Part shown: positions 1 to 8,436 of the stretch, in pieces
Layout: every line of letters begins with the position of its first letter
Position numbering within the stretch: position 1 is the first letter of the stretch
Assembly: GCF_011765625.1 (NCBI RefSeq)
Contig: NZ_CP050313.1
Coordinates: 492,501-556,500 of the forward strand
From: Shewanella aestuarii
GTDB taxonomy: Bacteria; Pseudomonadota; Gammaproteobacteria; Enterobacterales; Shewanellaceae
Reading direction: 5' to 3'
Length of the DNA: 64,000 nt
Made by a program: the position numbers and the translations under genes
Notes under the pieces: model-generated
The model's input: the letters and a program-made list of their open reading frames with translations, nothing else
Databases searched by the model: none
Told to the model about the DNA's origin: nothing

Positions 1-170
1 TGTTACATCTTGGTGGATCATTTGTTGTTATTTTACGCTAATTTAGACATGAAATTGCAACAAATGTTCTATACAATTCTGCGCAATCAAGTTTTTACTC
101 TAAAAATTTGATTGCGCTTGCCCTACAGCAGGATGCACTTAAAAATTATAATTTCAGGGGTCTGAATACA

Positions 171-3100
171 ATGTTAAATAATAAAATCAGTCGCTTAGCG
201 CTAGCGACTTGCTTTGCTATGGGTGTTAGTTTTCCCGCCATGGCAGCTGATACCGCATCAAATATCCGTGGTCAAATTGTTGGTCCACAAGGAAATGCTG
301 TTACAGATGCAAAAATTACCATTATGCATGAACCAACAGGCACTGTGACCGAGGTGACAGTGGGAGCTAATGGCGAGTTTTTTGCCAGAGGCTTACGTGT
401 TGGTGGTCCTTACATTATCAAAATTGATTCAGATGAATTTGCTGATGATGTTGAGCAAAACTTATTTTTAAATGTAGGTGAAACCTTCCGTTTTAACCGA
501 ACTTTACAACTTGCGGCAGACATGGAACGTATCGGCGTTGTTGGTAGTGCCAGTTATTACCGTAGTGCTGGTGGCGACAGTGAATTTGGCGCGAAAGAAA
601 TTGCTAACGCACCAGGTGTTAGCCGCGACTTGAAAGATGTATTACGCCAAAATCCAATGGCGGTTGTAGGTACTGATGGTATCTCAATGAGCGTTGCGGG
701 TATGAACCCACGTTTTAATACCTTTGTGGTTGATGGTATTTCGCAAAACGATGACTTTGGTCTTAACTCAAATGGTTATCCAACCCAGCGTTCACCTATT
801 TCATTAGATGCAGTTGAAAGTGTGGCATTAAATGTGTCGCCTTATACGGCCCGTAATGGCGGCTTTACTGGCGCACAAATCAATGCGGTAACCAAATCGG
901 GTACTAATGATGTATCAGGCAGTGTGTTTTGGGAAACTACTAACGACAGCATGGCAGGTAAAACTCAGCCAGATGATGAAGGTAAAAGAATAAATCAAGA
1001 TTTTGAAGAAACCACATTTGGTGGCACGATTGGTTTTCCACTGATTAAAGACACCTTGTTCTTCTTTGGATCTTATGAAAACTTTGACTCACCCAAGTCT
1101 GCTGCTTATGGTCCTGCTGGTAGTGGATTTGCTAAAAGCTCAGATATTACCTTAGAAGAATTTACCAAAATTCAAAACATCGCTTCTAGCGTATATGGGT
1201 TAGATACCATTGGTACGTTTGACGCAAACCCGCAAGAAGAAGATGAGAAAATCTTAGCTAAAGTTGACTGGAATATTAACGATCAACATCGTGCAAGTTT
1301 CACCTATCAATATACCTTAGGTAACTTAACCAACAATATTTCAGAAAACACTTCACAGTTAACTATGTCGAGTGCTTGGTATAACAAAGAAGAAAAGTTA
1401 GAAACCTATGCCGCTAACTTATACAGTGATTGGACCGATGATTTCAGCACTGAAATTAAAGTGGCTTACAAAGACACCACCTCTAATTCAAACACCATTG
1501 ACGATTTAGGCATTGGTAGTGTGAGCATTCAGACCTATGATCGCTCGGGTGACAGAGTGGTTTTTGGTACCGATAAGTCTCGCCAAGCGAATAAGTTAAA
1601 CAACCAAAACTTAGAAGTACGTTTTGTGGGTGATTACTATTTAGGTGACCACAATATTGGCTTTGGTTTGCAATACAATAATGTTGAAGTGTTTAACTTA
1701 TTTGCTCAAAACGTCATTGGTAACTGGTCATTTAACAGCATTGAAGACTTTGAAAATGGTGTGGTTGATCAATTCTTTTATGCTAATGCCAAATCGGGTA
1801 ACCCGAACGATGTGGGCGCAAGCTTTAACATGGATACCTTAGCGTTATTTGTTGAAGATTCTTGGGATATCACCGCTGATTTAGAATTAACGTTTGGTAT
1901 GCGTTATGAAACCATCAGCATGTCAGATTCGCCATCATTAAATCAAAACTTTGTTGACCGTTACGGCTTTGCTAATAACAAAACTATGGATGGTAAAGAC
2001 ATCTGGTTACCACGTATTGGTTTAACTTATTTACTAAATGACAATGTAACGCTTCGCGGAGGTGTGGGTCGTTATAGCGGTGGTTCGCCAACGGTATGGA
2101 TGTCAAACAGCTTCTCAAATGACGGTAACAGCTTACTGAGTTACAACAATGGTTGGAATGATGCGTGGGGCACGCCAGATTTTGCAAACGTACCTAGTGA
2201 AGCACAAGATGGTTTAGTGGGCGGTGACGGCAATACTAACTCATTAGACCCTAATTTCGAACTACCATCAGACTGGCGTGCCAGCATTGGTTTTGACAGT
2301 ACTTGGGACTTTGGCCCATTAGGCGAAGACTGGTTTGTGGGTGGTGAGTTTTTATATATTGCAAAAGAAAACGATGTGGCTTGGGTTGATTTAGCTCGTC
2401 GTAAAGTGAAAACCGATGCTACAGGTCGTGTTGTATATGAAACTTGGGATCCGTTAGCAAATAACGGCGCAGGGGGCAATACTAACCGTTACGACTTAAT
2501 GCTAACCAATGCTGAAGAAGATGGTAACAGCAAAACTCTTAGTTTAAGTTTAGCGAAAAACTGGGATATGGGTTTGAGCATGCGAGCGGGTTATGCCTAC
2601 AACTCAGTTGAAGAAGGTAACCAAGGTTCATCGTCTACTGCTACATCTAACTACCAATATACTCCAGTGCAATATGATCGTAATGGCACCACAATGGGTA
2701 CAGGCTATTATGAAACCCCACATCGTTTCACCTTAAATCTAGGTTATGATGTCGAGTTTATTGCAGGCTACAATTCAAGCTTTAACTTGTTCTTTGAAGC
2801 AAGAGAAGGCAATCCAGTCACGTGGTTGTTAGGTTCATATAAAGATGGCAACTTGGGCGACCAAACGAGTTTTGCTAATGCTTCTTACTATCTGCCTTAT
2901 ATACCAACGGGTGCTGATGACCCAAATGTTGAATACAAAGGGTTAACTTATGAAGAGTTTAAATCAGCACTAGATAAACTTGGCTTAAGTAAATACGCCG
3001 GTGGTATCGCACCCAAAGGCATCAGCAATCAGCCTTGGGTACATCAGTTAGACTTCCGCTTTACCCAAGAGTTACCAGGTTTTATGGAAAAGCATAAAGG

Positions 3101-3338
3101 TATTTTGTACTTTGATGTGAAAAACGTACTTAACCTAATGAACAATGACTGGGGCGTAGTTGAATACCAAAGCTTTAATAGTAAAAAGCTAGTGGATCAT
3201 GATTACGATGCCGCGACTGGTGTTTACACTTACTCAGTGCCGTTTGGTCAACAGGGGATTGAAACCGAGACCTATGATAACTATGACATCAAGCAATCTG
3301 CTTGGCAGTTAAAAGTAGGCGTTAAATACAAGTTCTAA
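171..3338 (+). CDS. Oar-like TonB-dependent outer-membrane receptor
   Basis: Outer-membrane receptor that probably imports a large or peptide-like substrate using TonB energy; the substrate is unknown. The 1055-aa product has a signal peptide (residues 1-25, ending AMA), a carboxypeptidase-regulatory-like beta domain (about 31-115), a plug domain (about 135-235, with the FVVDGISQND segment) and a long beta-barrel ending in a C-terminal phenylalanine. This order is the Oar/CarboxypepD_reg family pattern rather than a siderophore receptor. I chose the ATG at 171, preceded by AGGGG near 156-160, because it puts the signal peptide at the N-terminus; the reading frame opens upstream at a TTG at 108. 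It is a single gene followed by a strong terminator. Confidence 0.88.
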   Translation: MLNNKISRLALATCFAMGVSFPAMAADTASNIRGQIVGPQGNAVTDAKITIMHEPTGTVTEVTVGANGEFFARGLRVGGPYIIKIDSDEFADDVEQNLFLNVGETFRFNRTLQLAADMERIGVVGSASYYRSAGGDSEFGAKEIANAPGVSRDLKDVLRQNPMAVVGTDGISMSVAGMNPRFNTFVVDGISQNDDFGLNSNGYPTQRSPISLDAVESVALNVSPYTARNGGFTGAQINAVTKSGTNDVSGSVFWETTNDSMAGKTQPDDEGKRINQDFEETTFGGTIGFPLIKDTLFFFGSYENFDSPKSAAYGPAGSGFAKSSDITLEEFTKIQNIASSVYGLDTIGTFDANPQEEDEKILAKVDWNINDQHRASFTYQYTLGNLTNNISENTSQLTMSSAWYNKEEKLETYAANLYSDWTDDFSTEIKVAYKDTTSNSNTIDDLGIGSVSIQTYDRSGDRVVFGTDKSRQANKLNNQNLEVRFVGDYYLGDHNIGFGLQYNNVEVFNLFAQNVIGNWSFNSIEDFENGVVDQFFYANAKSGNPNDVGASFNMDTLALFVEDSWDITADLELTFGMRYETISMSDSPSLNQNFVDRYGFANNKTMDGKDIWLPRIGLTYLLNDNVTLRGGVGRYSGGSPTVWMSNSFSNDGNSLLSYNNGWNDAWGTPDFANVPSEAQDGLVGGDGNTNSLDPNFELPSDWRASIGFDSTWDFGPLGEDWFVGGEFLYIAKENDVAWVDLARRKVKTDATGRVVYETWDPLANNGAGGNTNRYDLMLTNAEEDGNSKTLSLSLAKNWDMGLSMRAGYAYNSVEEGNQGSSSTATSNYQYTPVQYDRNGTTMGTGYYETPHRFTLNLGYDVEFIAGYNSSFNLFFEAREGNPVTWLLGSYKDGNLGDQTSFANASYYLPYIPTGADDPNVEYKGLTYEEFKSALDKLGLSKYAGGIAPKGISNQPWVHQLDFRFTQELPGFMEKHKGILYFDVKNVLNLMNNDWGVVEYQSFNSKKLVDHDYDAATGVYTYSVPFGQQGIETETYDNYDIKQSAWQLKVGVKYKF

Positions 3339-3355
3339 ATTTGATGATTAAACAA

Positions 3356-3385
3356 AAATACCGAGCGTTTGCTCGGTATTTTTTT
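3356..3385 (+). terminator. Rho-independent terminator of the Oar-like receptor gene
   Basis: ACCGAGC / GCTCGGT stem with a GTTT loop, followed directly by a run of seven T, 17 bases after the receptor stop codon. Confidence 0.9.
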
Positions 3386-3404
3386 ATCTAATTAGGGCTA
3401 GCTA

Positions 3405-3575
3405 ATAATACCAATCGTATTAAATAACTGATCATTCTAGCTTGTGAAAATACCTGATAACTGCGTTAGGTTTTTTGATTGTAGAATAAGTGCTTATCAA
3501 AAAATTGCCTTGTTACCACGCATTTTTTCTACGCTATTTCTGGCCACATATTTACTGTGGTGGGTAGAAATTGAA
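3405..3575. repeat. Possible dispersed fold-back repeat (MITE-like remnant)
   Basis: A non-coding stretch with nested inverted repeats: AATAC/GTATT at 3407-3421, and TTTTTTGAT (3471-3479) facing ATCAAAAAA (3496-3504). Outer arms that share TGCGT and AGG extend the imperfect hairpin. This layout is typical of short fold-back elements scattered in Shewanella-type genomes. Only one copy is in the window, so mobility is inferred and the ends are approximate. I do not regard the plus-strand frame at 3444-3647 as a gene. Confidence 0.3.
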
Positions 3576-3701
3576 CTATTTAACTTTGCTGATAATGTTA
3601 GATGTTGGCGCTTTTTTAGCTTGTTTTACAGCGCGTTTTTCTTTTAAAGAAAGCTTAGGTTGTTTTTTAGCTTCTTTGGCATTATTACGTTCTTTGCTCA
3701 T
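3576..3701 (-). CDS. Small basic protein, 41 aa, unknown function
   Basis: Short ORF encoding a strongly basic 41-residue protein (MSKERNNAKEAKK at the start, many Lys, no hydrophobic segment). The ATG at 3701 is preceded on the minus strand by TTGGAG about 8 bases upstream, a good ribosome-binding site. The composition suggests a nucleic-acid- or ribosome-associated peptide, but I recognise no family. It stands alone between the receptor and elaA on the opposite strand, and its end abuts the fold-back repeat. The main support is the ribosome-binding site and the non-random lysine-rich composition. Confidence 0.5.
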   Translation of the reverse strand: MSKERNNAKEAKKQPKLSLKEKRAVKQAKKAPTSNIISKVK

Positions 3702-3981
3702 GTTGAACTCCAAATAAAATTAACGGGTTACGGTTAAAACAATGTCGAAATAATCAAGTAGAATGGTGTTGAGATGATCTATTCAAATCAGTATTTGTGC
3801 TTGACAGCGTAGCACTAAAATGAAGGATTTTATCTAGTGTATCGATAGAATATTTTAGTCTAGGATTAGCGCAATTAACTCTATCAGTTTGGCATGAAAA
3901 CTCATGTTAGAATAAGGCCATTTATGGTTATCAACCCCTGTGCCAATTCAGCACCCAGTTAATAAAAATACTCAGGAGTCT

Positions 3982-4437
3982 ATGTTGCAGTGGCAAATAT
4001 TACCCTTTAACCAGTTATCTATTGATCAGTTGTACGAGTTATTGACCATACGCGTAGATGTGTTTGTGGTTGAGCAAAATTGTGCTTATTCTGAGTTAGA
4101 TAATAAAGACCGTCATCCACAAGCCCTGCATTTACTGGGGTATGCTGACGATAATACCCTTGCTGCTTATTGCCGTATTTTGCCTCCCGAGGTGAGTTAT
4201 CCTCAAGCCAGCATTGGCCGTGTGCTGGTGGTCAAATCCCATCGAGGGAAAGGGCTGGCAGAGCCTTTAATGCAGCAAGCGATTGACATTGCATTATCGC
4301 AATGGCCTGAGTCAGGTATACAAATTGGTGCCCAGCAACACCTTCAAGCGTTTTATCAACGCCTTGGATTTATGAATCACTCCAAGGTGTATTTAGAAGA
4401 TGGTATCCCCCATTTAGATATGATTTATCAAGCATAA
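3982..4437 (+). CDS. elaA: ElaA-family GNAT N-acetyltransferase
   Basis: Putative acetyl-CoA-dependent N-acetyltransferase of the ElaA family, 151 aa, cytoplasmic; its substrate is not known. The ElaA hallmarks are clear: RVDVFVVEQNC near the N-terminus, the acetyl-CoA loop RGKGLAEPLM, then IGAQQHLQAFYQRLGF and EDGIPHLDM at the end. The ATG at 3982 has AGGAG just upstream and matches the family N-terminus; a GTG at 3940 would add 14 residues unlike the family. The ABM-domain gene follows after 12 bases, so the two are probably co-transcribed. Confidence 0.9.
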   Translation: MLQWQILPFNQLSIDQLYELLTIRVDVFVVEQNCAYSELDNKDRHPQALHLLGYADDNTLAAYCRILPPEVSYPQASIGRVLVVKSHRGKGLAEPLMQQAIDIALSQWPESGIQIGAQQHLQAFYQRLGFMNHSKVYLEDGIPHLDMIYQA

Positions 4438-4449
4438 AGGAACATAACC

Positions 4450-4767
4450 ATGTCAGATTTCGTGATTAACAAAACTCAATTAGTTTGTGTTGCCCAATTT
4501 GTGGCCAAACCAGGAAAGCGTGATGCGCTGACAGCCGCTTTAGCGGCATTAATTCCTGCAACCAGACGTGAACCGGGTTGTATTCGTTACGAGTTAAATG
4601 TCAGCTTAGAAGATGAAAATAAAGTGGCGTTTGTCGAAAAGTTTGTTGATAAAGCCGCATTTGATGAGCATTGTGCATCGCAGGCAATTCAGGATTACTT
4701 TAACAAGGTGATGCCTGAGCTAGTGGAATCTCACCATGTGGAAATCTTTAACCAAGTGATTGCTTAA
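4450..4767 (+). CDS. Antibiotic biosynthesis monooxygenase (ABM) domain protein
   Basis: A 105-aa single-domain protein of the dimeric ferredoxin-like ABM superfamily, which includes YgiN-type quinol monooxygenases and stress-related heme- or quinone-interacting proteins. Visible family features are VAQFVAKPGKRDAL at the start of the fold, the TRREPGCIRYELN segment and FVEKFVDKAAFDEH. No signal peptide is present. It lies 12 bases after elaA and before a terminator, so it is probably the second gene of a two-gene unit. The substrate cannot be told from sequence. Confidence 0.82.
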   Translation: MSDFVINKTQLVCVAQFVAKPGKRDALTAALAALIPATRREPGCIRYELNVSLEDENKVAFVEKFVDKAAFDEHCASQAIQDYFNKVMPELVESHHVEIFNQVIA

Positions 4768-4785
4768 TGGGTAATAGCAAAATTC

Positions 4786-4813
4786 ATAAAGAGTGTTAAA
4801 ACACTCTTTATTT
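4786..4813 (+). terminator. Terminator after the elaA/ABM unit
   Basis: AAAGAGTGTT / AACACTCTTT perfect inverted repeat with a tiny loop, then TATTTG. The A-rich left flank means it could also serve the convergent minus-strand gene that ends at 4834. Confidence 0.75.
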
Positions 4814-4833
4814 GTCATTCGGAACAACTTGCT

Positions 4834-5088
4834 TTAATGAGTTTGGCGCAAGGTGAGTTTAGGGCGTAAATCCACTTCACCGTCAGGGTGAATAATCGCA
4901 ATATCATCTTGTTGCGACACAAAAGCCACAGGGCCATTTAAAGTGTGGCGCACAAACAGCAAGCGGTAACCAAATCTGTGTAGGTCATAGAGGGCGAGCT
5001 TTTGTTCTGCTGATGTCATTTCCCAATGGTCTTCATTAGATAGCGAAGCTGTGCGACGTTCACTGATATCTTGAGCTGTTTGAGCCAT
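4834..5088 (-). CDS. Conserved hypothetical protein, 84 aa
   Basis: Small soluble protein with no signal peptide or membrane segment. The N-terminus is polar; the rest alternates hydrophobic and charged residues (YRLLFVRHTLNGPVAFV, DIAIIHPDGEVDLRPKL), which suggests a small alpha/beta domain. I do not recognise the family and assign no function. It is a single gene, convergent with the ABM gene across a shared hairpin and divergent from the radical SAM gene. Confidence 0.65.
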   Translation of the reverse strand: MAQTAQDISERRTASLSNEDHWEMTSAEQKLALYDLHRFGYRLLFVRHTLNGPVAFVSQQDDIAIIHPDGEVDLRPKLTLRQTH

Positions 5089-5249
5089 AGCAATATATCC
5101 AGAATTGAATTGTTAACTTATTGTTATCGCATTAATATAACAATAATTAAACTAAATGGTAGTACTTTTTGATGATCGAAAACGAGCATGATTTGTCGAT
5201 TATATGAGCTAAATCATTATTTGGATCAAAAAAGTCATTAGGAGGCAGA

Positions 5250-6128
5250 TTGCTGCGTTATATCGAACCGGTATTTAGACCACCCTCTGAGTGGAAGTCA
5301 CTAATTTTACAAGTCACTAATGGCTGTAGTTGGAATAACTGCAGTTTTTGCGACATGTATACCCAACCGCAAAAGCAGTTTAGAGCACAAAAGCTTGATA
5401 AAATTGAGCAAGATATTTTGACGGCTGCGTCATCAGGCTACCCTGTCTCACGGGTGTTTCTAGCCGATGGTGATGCCATGAGCCTGCCTTTCAATCGTTT
5501 AAAGGCTATCTGCGAGTTAATCAATATTCATTTACCTTCAGTGACTCGGATCAGTAGTTATTGCTTGCCTCGTAACTTAAAAAATAAAACGGGTGACCAA
5601 CTGGCGGAACTAAAAGCCATGGGGTTATCACTGTTATATGTAGGTTGTGAAAGTGGTGATAATGAAGTATTGAGGCGTATTCAAAAAGGTGAAGATTATC
5701 AATCGTCACTTGAGGCGTTAAGCAAAATTCGTCAAGCGGGGATGAAGTCATCAGTGATGATTTTAATGGGGTTAGGCGGTAAAGCCTTATCAACCCAGCA
5801 TGCAATCGCCTCAGCCAAATTAATGAATGCCACCCAGCCAGATTACTTATCTACATTAGTGGTGACATTACCTTTGGGTACTGAGCGTATGGATGCAGCA
5901 TTTGATGGTAAGTTTGTGTTACCTGATCAGCGCGGGCTGTTGCAAGAAATGCACACCTTACTGAGTCACCTCGAGCTAGATAAAACCATTTTTAGATCCG
6001 ATCACGCATCTAATTATCTGGTATTAAAAGGGGTACTTGGCAAAGACAAGCCTCAACTTGTTAATCAAGTAGCCCAAGCATTACAAGGCATGGTGCCATT
6101 AAGACAAGAGTGGCAACGAGGCTTGTAA
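5250..6128 (+). CDS. Radical SAM protein
   Basis: Cytoplasmic radical S-adenosylmethionine enzyme, 292 aa, reaction unknown. The 4Fe-4S cysteines sit near the N-terminus in GCSWNNCSFCDMY, spaced C-x4-C-x2-C rather than the usual C-x3-C-x2-C; a subset of uncharacterised radical SAM proteins has this form. The FLADGDAMSLP segment and the VGCESGDNEVL strand fit the SAM-binding barrel. It starts at TTG 5250, with a perfect AGGAGG five bases or so upstream, and no ATG start would keep the N-terminus. A GNAT gene follows 42 bases downstream. Confidence 0.85.
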   Translation: MLRYIEPVFRPPSEWKSLILQVTNGCSWNNCSFCDMYTQPQKQFRAQKLDKIEQDILTAASSGYPVSRVFLADGDAMSLPFNRLKAICELINIHLPSVTRISSYCLPRNLKNKTGDQLAELKAMGLSLLYVGCESGDNEVLRRIQKGEDYQSSLEALSKIRQAGMKSSVMILMGLGGKALSTQHAIASAKLMNATQPDYLSTLVVTLPLGTERMDAAFDGKFVLPDQRGLLQEMHTLLSHLELDKTIFRSDHASNYLVLKGVLGKDKPQLVNQVAQALQGMVPLRQEWQRGL

Positions 6129-6170
6129 TCAAGTTTTTAACCTCAAGATAGGATTATTGGGAATAATAAT

Positions 6171-6632
6171 ATGGATATTAAAATTGATGATCTTAGCGGG
6201 CCTGAAATCGCAGCACTGCTTAATGAACACTTGCAAGATATGTATGCCACCTCGCCAGCAGAAAGCGTACATGCCCTTGATTTAAGTAAATTACGCCAAC
6301 CAGAAATCACTTTTTGGACGGTTTGGGATAGCAACCAATTGATGGGCTGCGGAGCCATAAAACGTTTGTCTGCCAATCACGCTGAAATTAAATCAATGCG
6401 AGTGGCCAATGCACATCGCCGCAAAGGAGTGGCAGCTAAGTTACTGCAACACATGTTAACCCATGCTCAACAACAGCAATATCAGTTGCTGAGTTTAGAA
6501 ACCGGCACCATGGCCTTTTTTGAGCCTGCGCGACAGCTGTATCGTCAATTTGGTTTTGAAGTGGGTGATAAATTTGCCGATTACCTAGATGACCCCAATA
6601 GTATGTTTATGCACAAAGTCTTGGGCAAATAA
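6171..6632 (+). CDS. GNAT family N-acetyltransferase
   Basis: Soluble 153-aa acetyltransferase of the GNAT fold. The acetyl-CoA-binding loop is IKSMRVANAHRRKGVAAKLLQH (read in two parts: a beta-4 strand, then R-x-x-G-V-A), followed by LSLETGTMAFFEPARQLYRQFGF, a pattern seen in YsnE-type enzymes. The acceptor substrate is unknown. It lies 42 bases behind the radical SAM gene on the same strand and probably shares its transcript. Confidence 0.85.
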   Translation: MDIKIDDLSGPEIAALLNEHLQDMYATSPAESVHALDLSKLRQPEITFWTVWDSNQLMGCGAIKRLSANHAEIKSMRVANAHRRKGVAAKLLQHMLTHAQQQQYQLLSLETGTMAFFEPARQLYRQFGFEVGDKFADYLDDPNSMFMHKVLGK

Positions 6633-6638
6633 ACACAA

Positions 6639-6681
6639 TTAGGGGCATTTGAGTCATTAATCACAAACTAAATGCCCCTAA
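6639..6681. terminator. Inverted repeat between convergent genes, probable terminator
   Basis: A 12-bp perfect stem (TTAGGGGCATTT / AAATGCCCCTAA) with a 19-base loop lies between the GNAT stop and the mscS-like stop. The T tracts are weak, so termination is likely but less certain than for the other hairpins here. Confidence 0.5.
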
Positions 6682-6691
6682 ACTATGTGGG

Positions 6692-7525
6692 TTAATGCTG
6701 AATATGGATTTCACGCACTGGGCAAGGGATGCTAATGTTAGCTTTGCTTAATGCACTAATAATAGATTGATTAGTTTGATATTTTGCTTGGAAGTAGTTG
6801 GCTGTAGGAACCCAATAACGAATGCCAATCTCCATCCCAATACTGTTAAAACCATTAATGCCAACGAGCGGTGCGGGTTGCTGATTGACCATCTCAGAGC
6901 TTGCTAATGCTTGTTGAATAATGCCCACAACTTTATTGCTATCTGCTTGATACTCGATATTAATTTTATTCTCTACCAACTTGTATTCAAATGAGTTATG
7001 TAAAATCTCACCCACAATGTGCTTATTGGGGATGCTAATTTGCTCGCCTTCTTCATTGGTTAAAATGGTCAAGCCGAGTTTGATTTCTGTCACCACACCA
7101 CTAACATTTTTAATTTCAATGGTATTACCGACCACAAATGGGCGAGTCACAATAATGGTGACACCGGCAGCATAATTAGACAGCATGCCTTGTAAGGCTA
7201 AACCAGCACCCAGTGAAGCCGCACCAATGGCGGCAACCATAGGAGTAACACTGATCCCCAACTTACCCAATGCCACCACTGCAACCATAATGATAATTAT
7301 GATCCGCACTAGATTCGAAGTGAAATTACTCAAGGTAATATCAATGTTGTGCTTAACAAATTGAGCAGCAACAAAATTAGATACTTTGTTGGCGACCCAC
7401 AGCCCAAGTAGAAAAATTAATAATGCACCGACTAGTTGAAAACTATACTGCACTAAAAACTCAGTGATTAGGGTATAAACGTTTTGCAGTTGTTCAAGTT
7501 CTTGTTCTAAGCTGGCCTGGTCCAT
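6692..7525 (-). CDS. Small-conductance mechanosensitive channel (MscS family)
   Basis: Inner-membrane channel that opens on membrane tension to release solutes during hypo-osmotic shock. The 277-aa protein has the minimal MscS architecture: three transmembrane helices (about 25-50, 60-90 and 95-125), with the Gly/Ala-rich pore helix GAASLGAGLALQGMLSNYAAG, then the cytoplasmic beta domain and a C-terminal alpha/beta domain. Its length is close to E. coli MscS (286 aa). It is a single gene, divergent from the next periplasmic protein gene. Confidence 0.92.
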   Translation of the reverse strand: MDQASLEQELEQLQNVYTLITEFLVQYSFQLVGALLIFLLGLWVANKVSNFVAAQFVKHNIDITLSNFTSNLVRIIIIIMVAVVALGKLGISVTPMVAAIGAASLGAGLALQGMLSNYAAGVTIIVTRPFVVGNTIEIKNVSGVVTEIKLGLTILTNEEGEQISIPNKHIVGEILHNSFEYKLVENKINIEYQADSNKVVGIIQQALASSEMVNQQPAPLVGINGFNSIGMEIGIRYWVPTANYFQAKYQTNQSIISALSKANISIPCPVREIHIQH

Positions 7526-7680
7526 GGGGCATCCTTATTTAATGCAAACACTAATTTTTTTGTGAGCTATATCATAACAAGTTTATGAGTTTAAAAGATA
7601 ATCTGCTTATTCAGACAGTTTTCACAATCGACTGCTATTTTGCCTAGTAAGATAACTTTTTATCATCTATTGGAGTCATT

Positions 7681-8151
7681 ATGCGTCATTTTATTTTACT
7701 ACTCAGTTTGATATTTACCAGTGTGTCAGCTCAAGCTGCTGCCGAACAACAATGGCTAAAAGTGGGCGATAAGTTAGCCCCGATTAGCTTGCAAGATCAG
7801 TTTGATAAGCCAATTGAAGTTACCGCAAAAACTACAATGCTGATTTTTAGTCGTGATATGGATGGTGGTGAAGTGGTTCAGGCAGCTTTTGCTGAAGCAC
7901 CAAAAGAACAGTGGCCGCAAAACATGGTTTATATTGCCGATATTAGTGGTATGCCGTCTTTAATTGCTAAGTTTATCGCTGTGCCGAAAATGAAAGATTA
8001 TCCATTTGTACTCGGGCTTGATAGAGAAGGCGCGGCGACTGCAAACCTACCAACAACCGAAAAGCAAGCAACCATCATCAAACTGAATCAATTAGAAGTG
8101 ATCTCAATTGAGCAAGTAGCAGATGCTAATCTGTTGATTAAAAAGTGGTAA
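7681..8151 (+). CDS. Periplasmic protein, possible thioredoxin-like fold without cysteines
   Basis: Exported 156-aa protein with a signal peptide of about 19 residues (hydrophobic core, ending SAQA). The mature part begins WLKVGDKLAPISLQDQFDKP, the opening strand pattern of AhpC/thioredoxin-fold proteins, but there is no cysteine anywhere, so it cannot be a thiol oxidoreductase. A YtfJ-like relation is possible. The function is unknown. Single gene with a terminator downstream. Confidence 0.72.
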   Translation: MRHFILLLSLIFTSVSAQAAAEQQWLKVGDKLAPISLQDQFDKPIEVTAKTTMLIFSRDMDGGEVVQAAFAEAPKEQWPQNMVYIADISGMPSLIAKFIAVPKMKDYPFVLGLDREGAATANLPTTEKQATIIKLNQLEVISIEQVADANLLIKKW

Positions 8152-8231
8152 AGAAGCATTTTTTGTAATTAGAAAAAGTCGAAATACTCATTAATTACGC
8201 CCAGTTTTTATAGGTCAGATACAGTAGTTTT

Positions 8232-8264
8232 AAAGCCAATTTCTTTGTGAAATTGGCTTTTTTA
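8232..8264 (+). terminator. Rho-independent terminator
   Basis: 12-bp perfect stem AAAGCCAATTTC / GAAATTGGCTTT, loop TTTGT, then a T run, 80 bases after the periplasmic protein gene. Confidence 0.88.
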
Positions 8265-8436
8265 TTGCTGGAATAAAAAATTGCTATTTTTGCATAAAAA
8301 TTCGTTGCATCTAGGGTGAAAATATCGTTTACTGCGCATGTTTTTACGCTGATGTAAGAACAAAGTTAACCATGTTAATTTTGAACTGTCACTTTTGCTT
8401 AAATTTTATGCCCAACTTAGAGGAGGCACTGGCCTA

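Noticed and set aside
1..170. Promoter in the first 170 bases
   Set aside because: TTGCAA and TACAAT occur but are only 11 bases apart, too close for a sigma-70 promoter.
3444..3647. 67-codon open frame after the receptor terminator
   Set aside because: Covers the fold-back repeat and runs antisense to the small basic ORF, which has the better ribosome-binding site.
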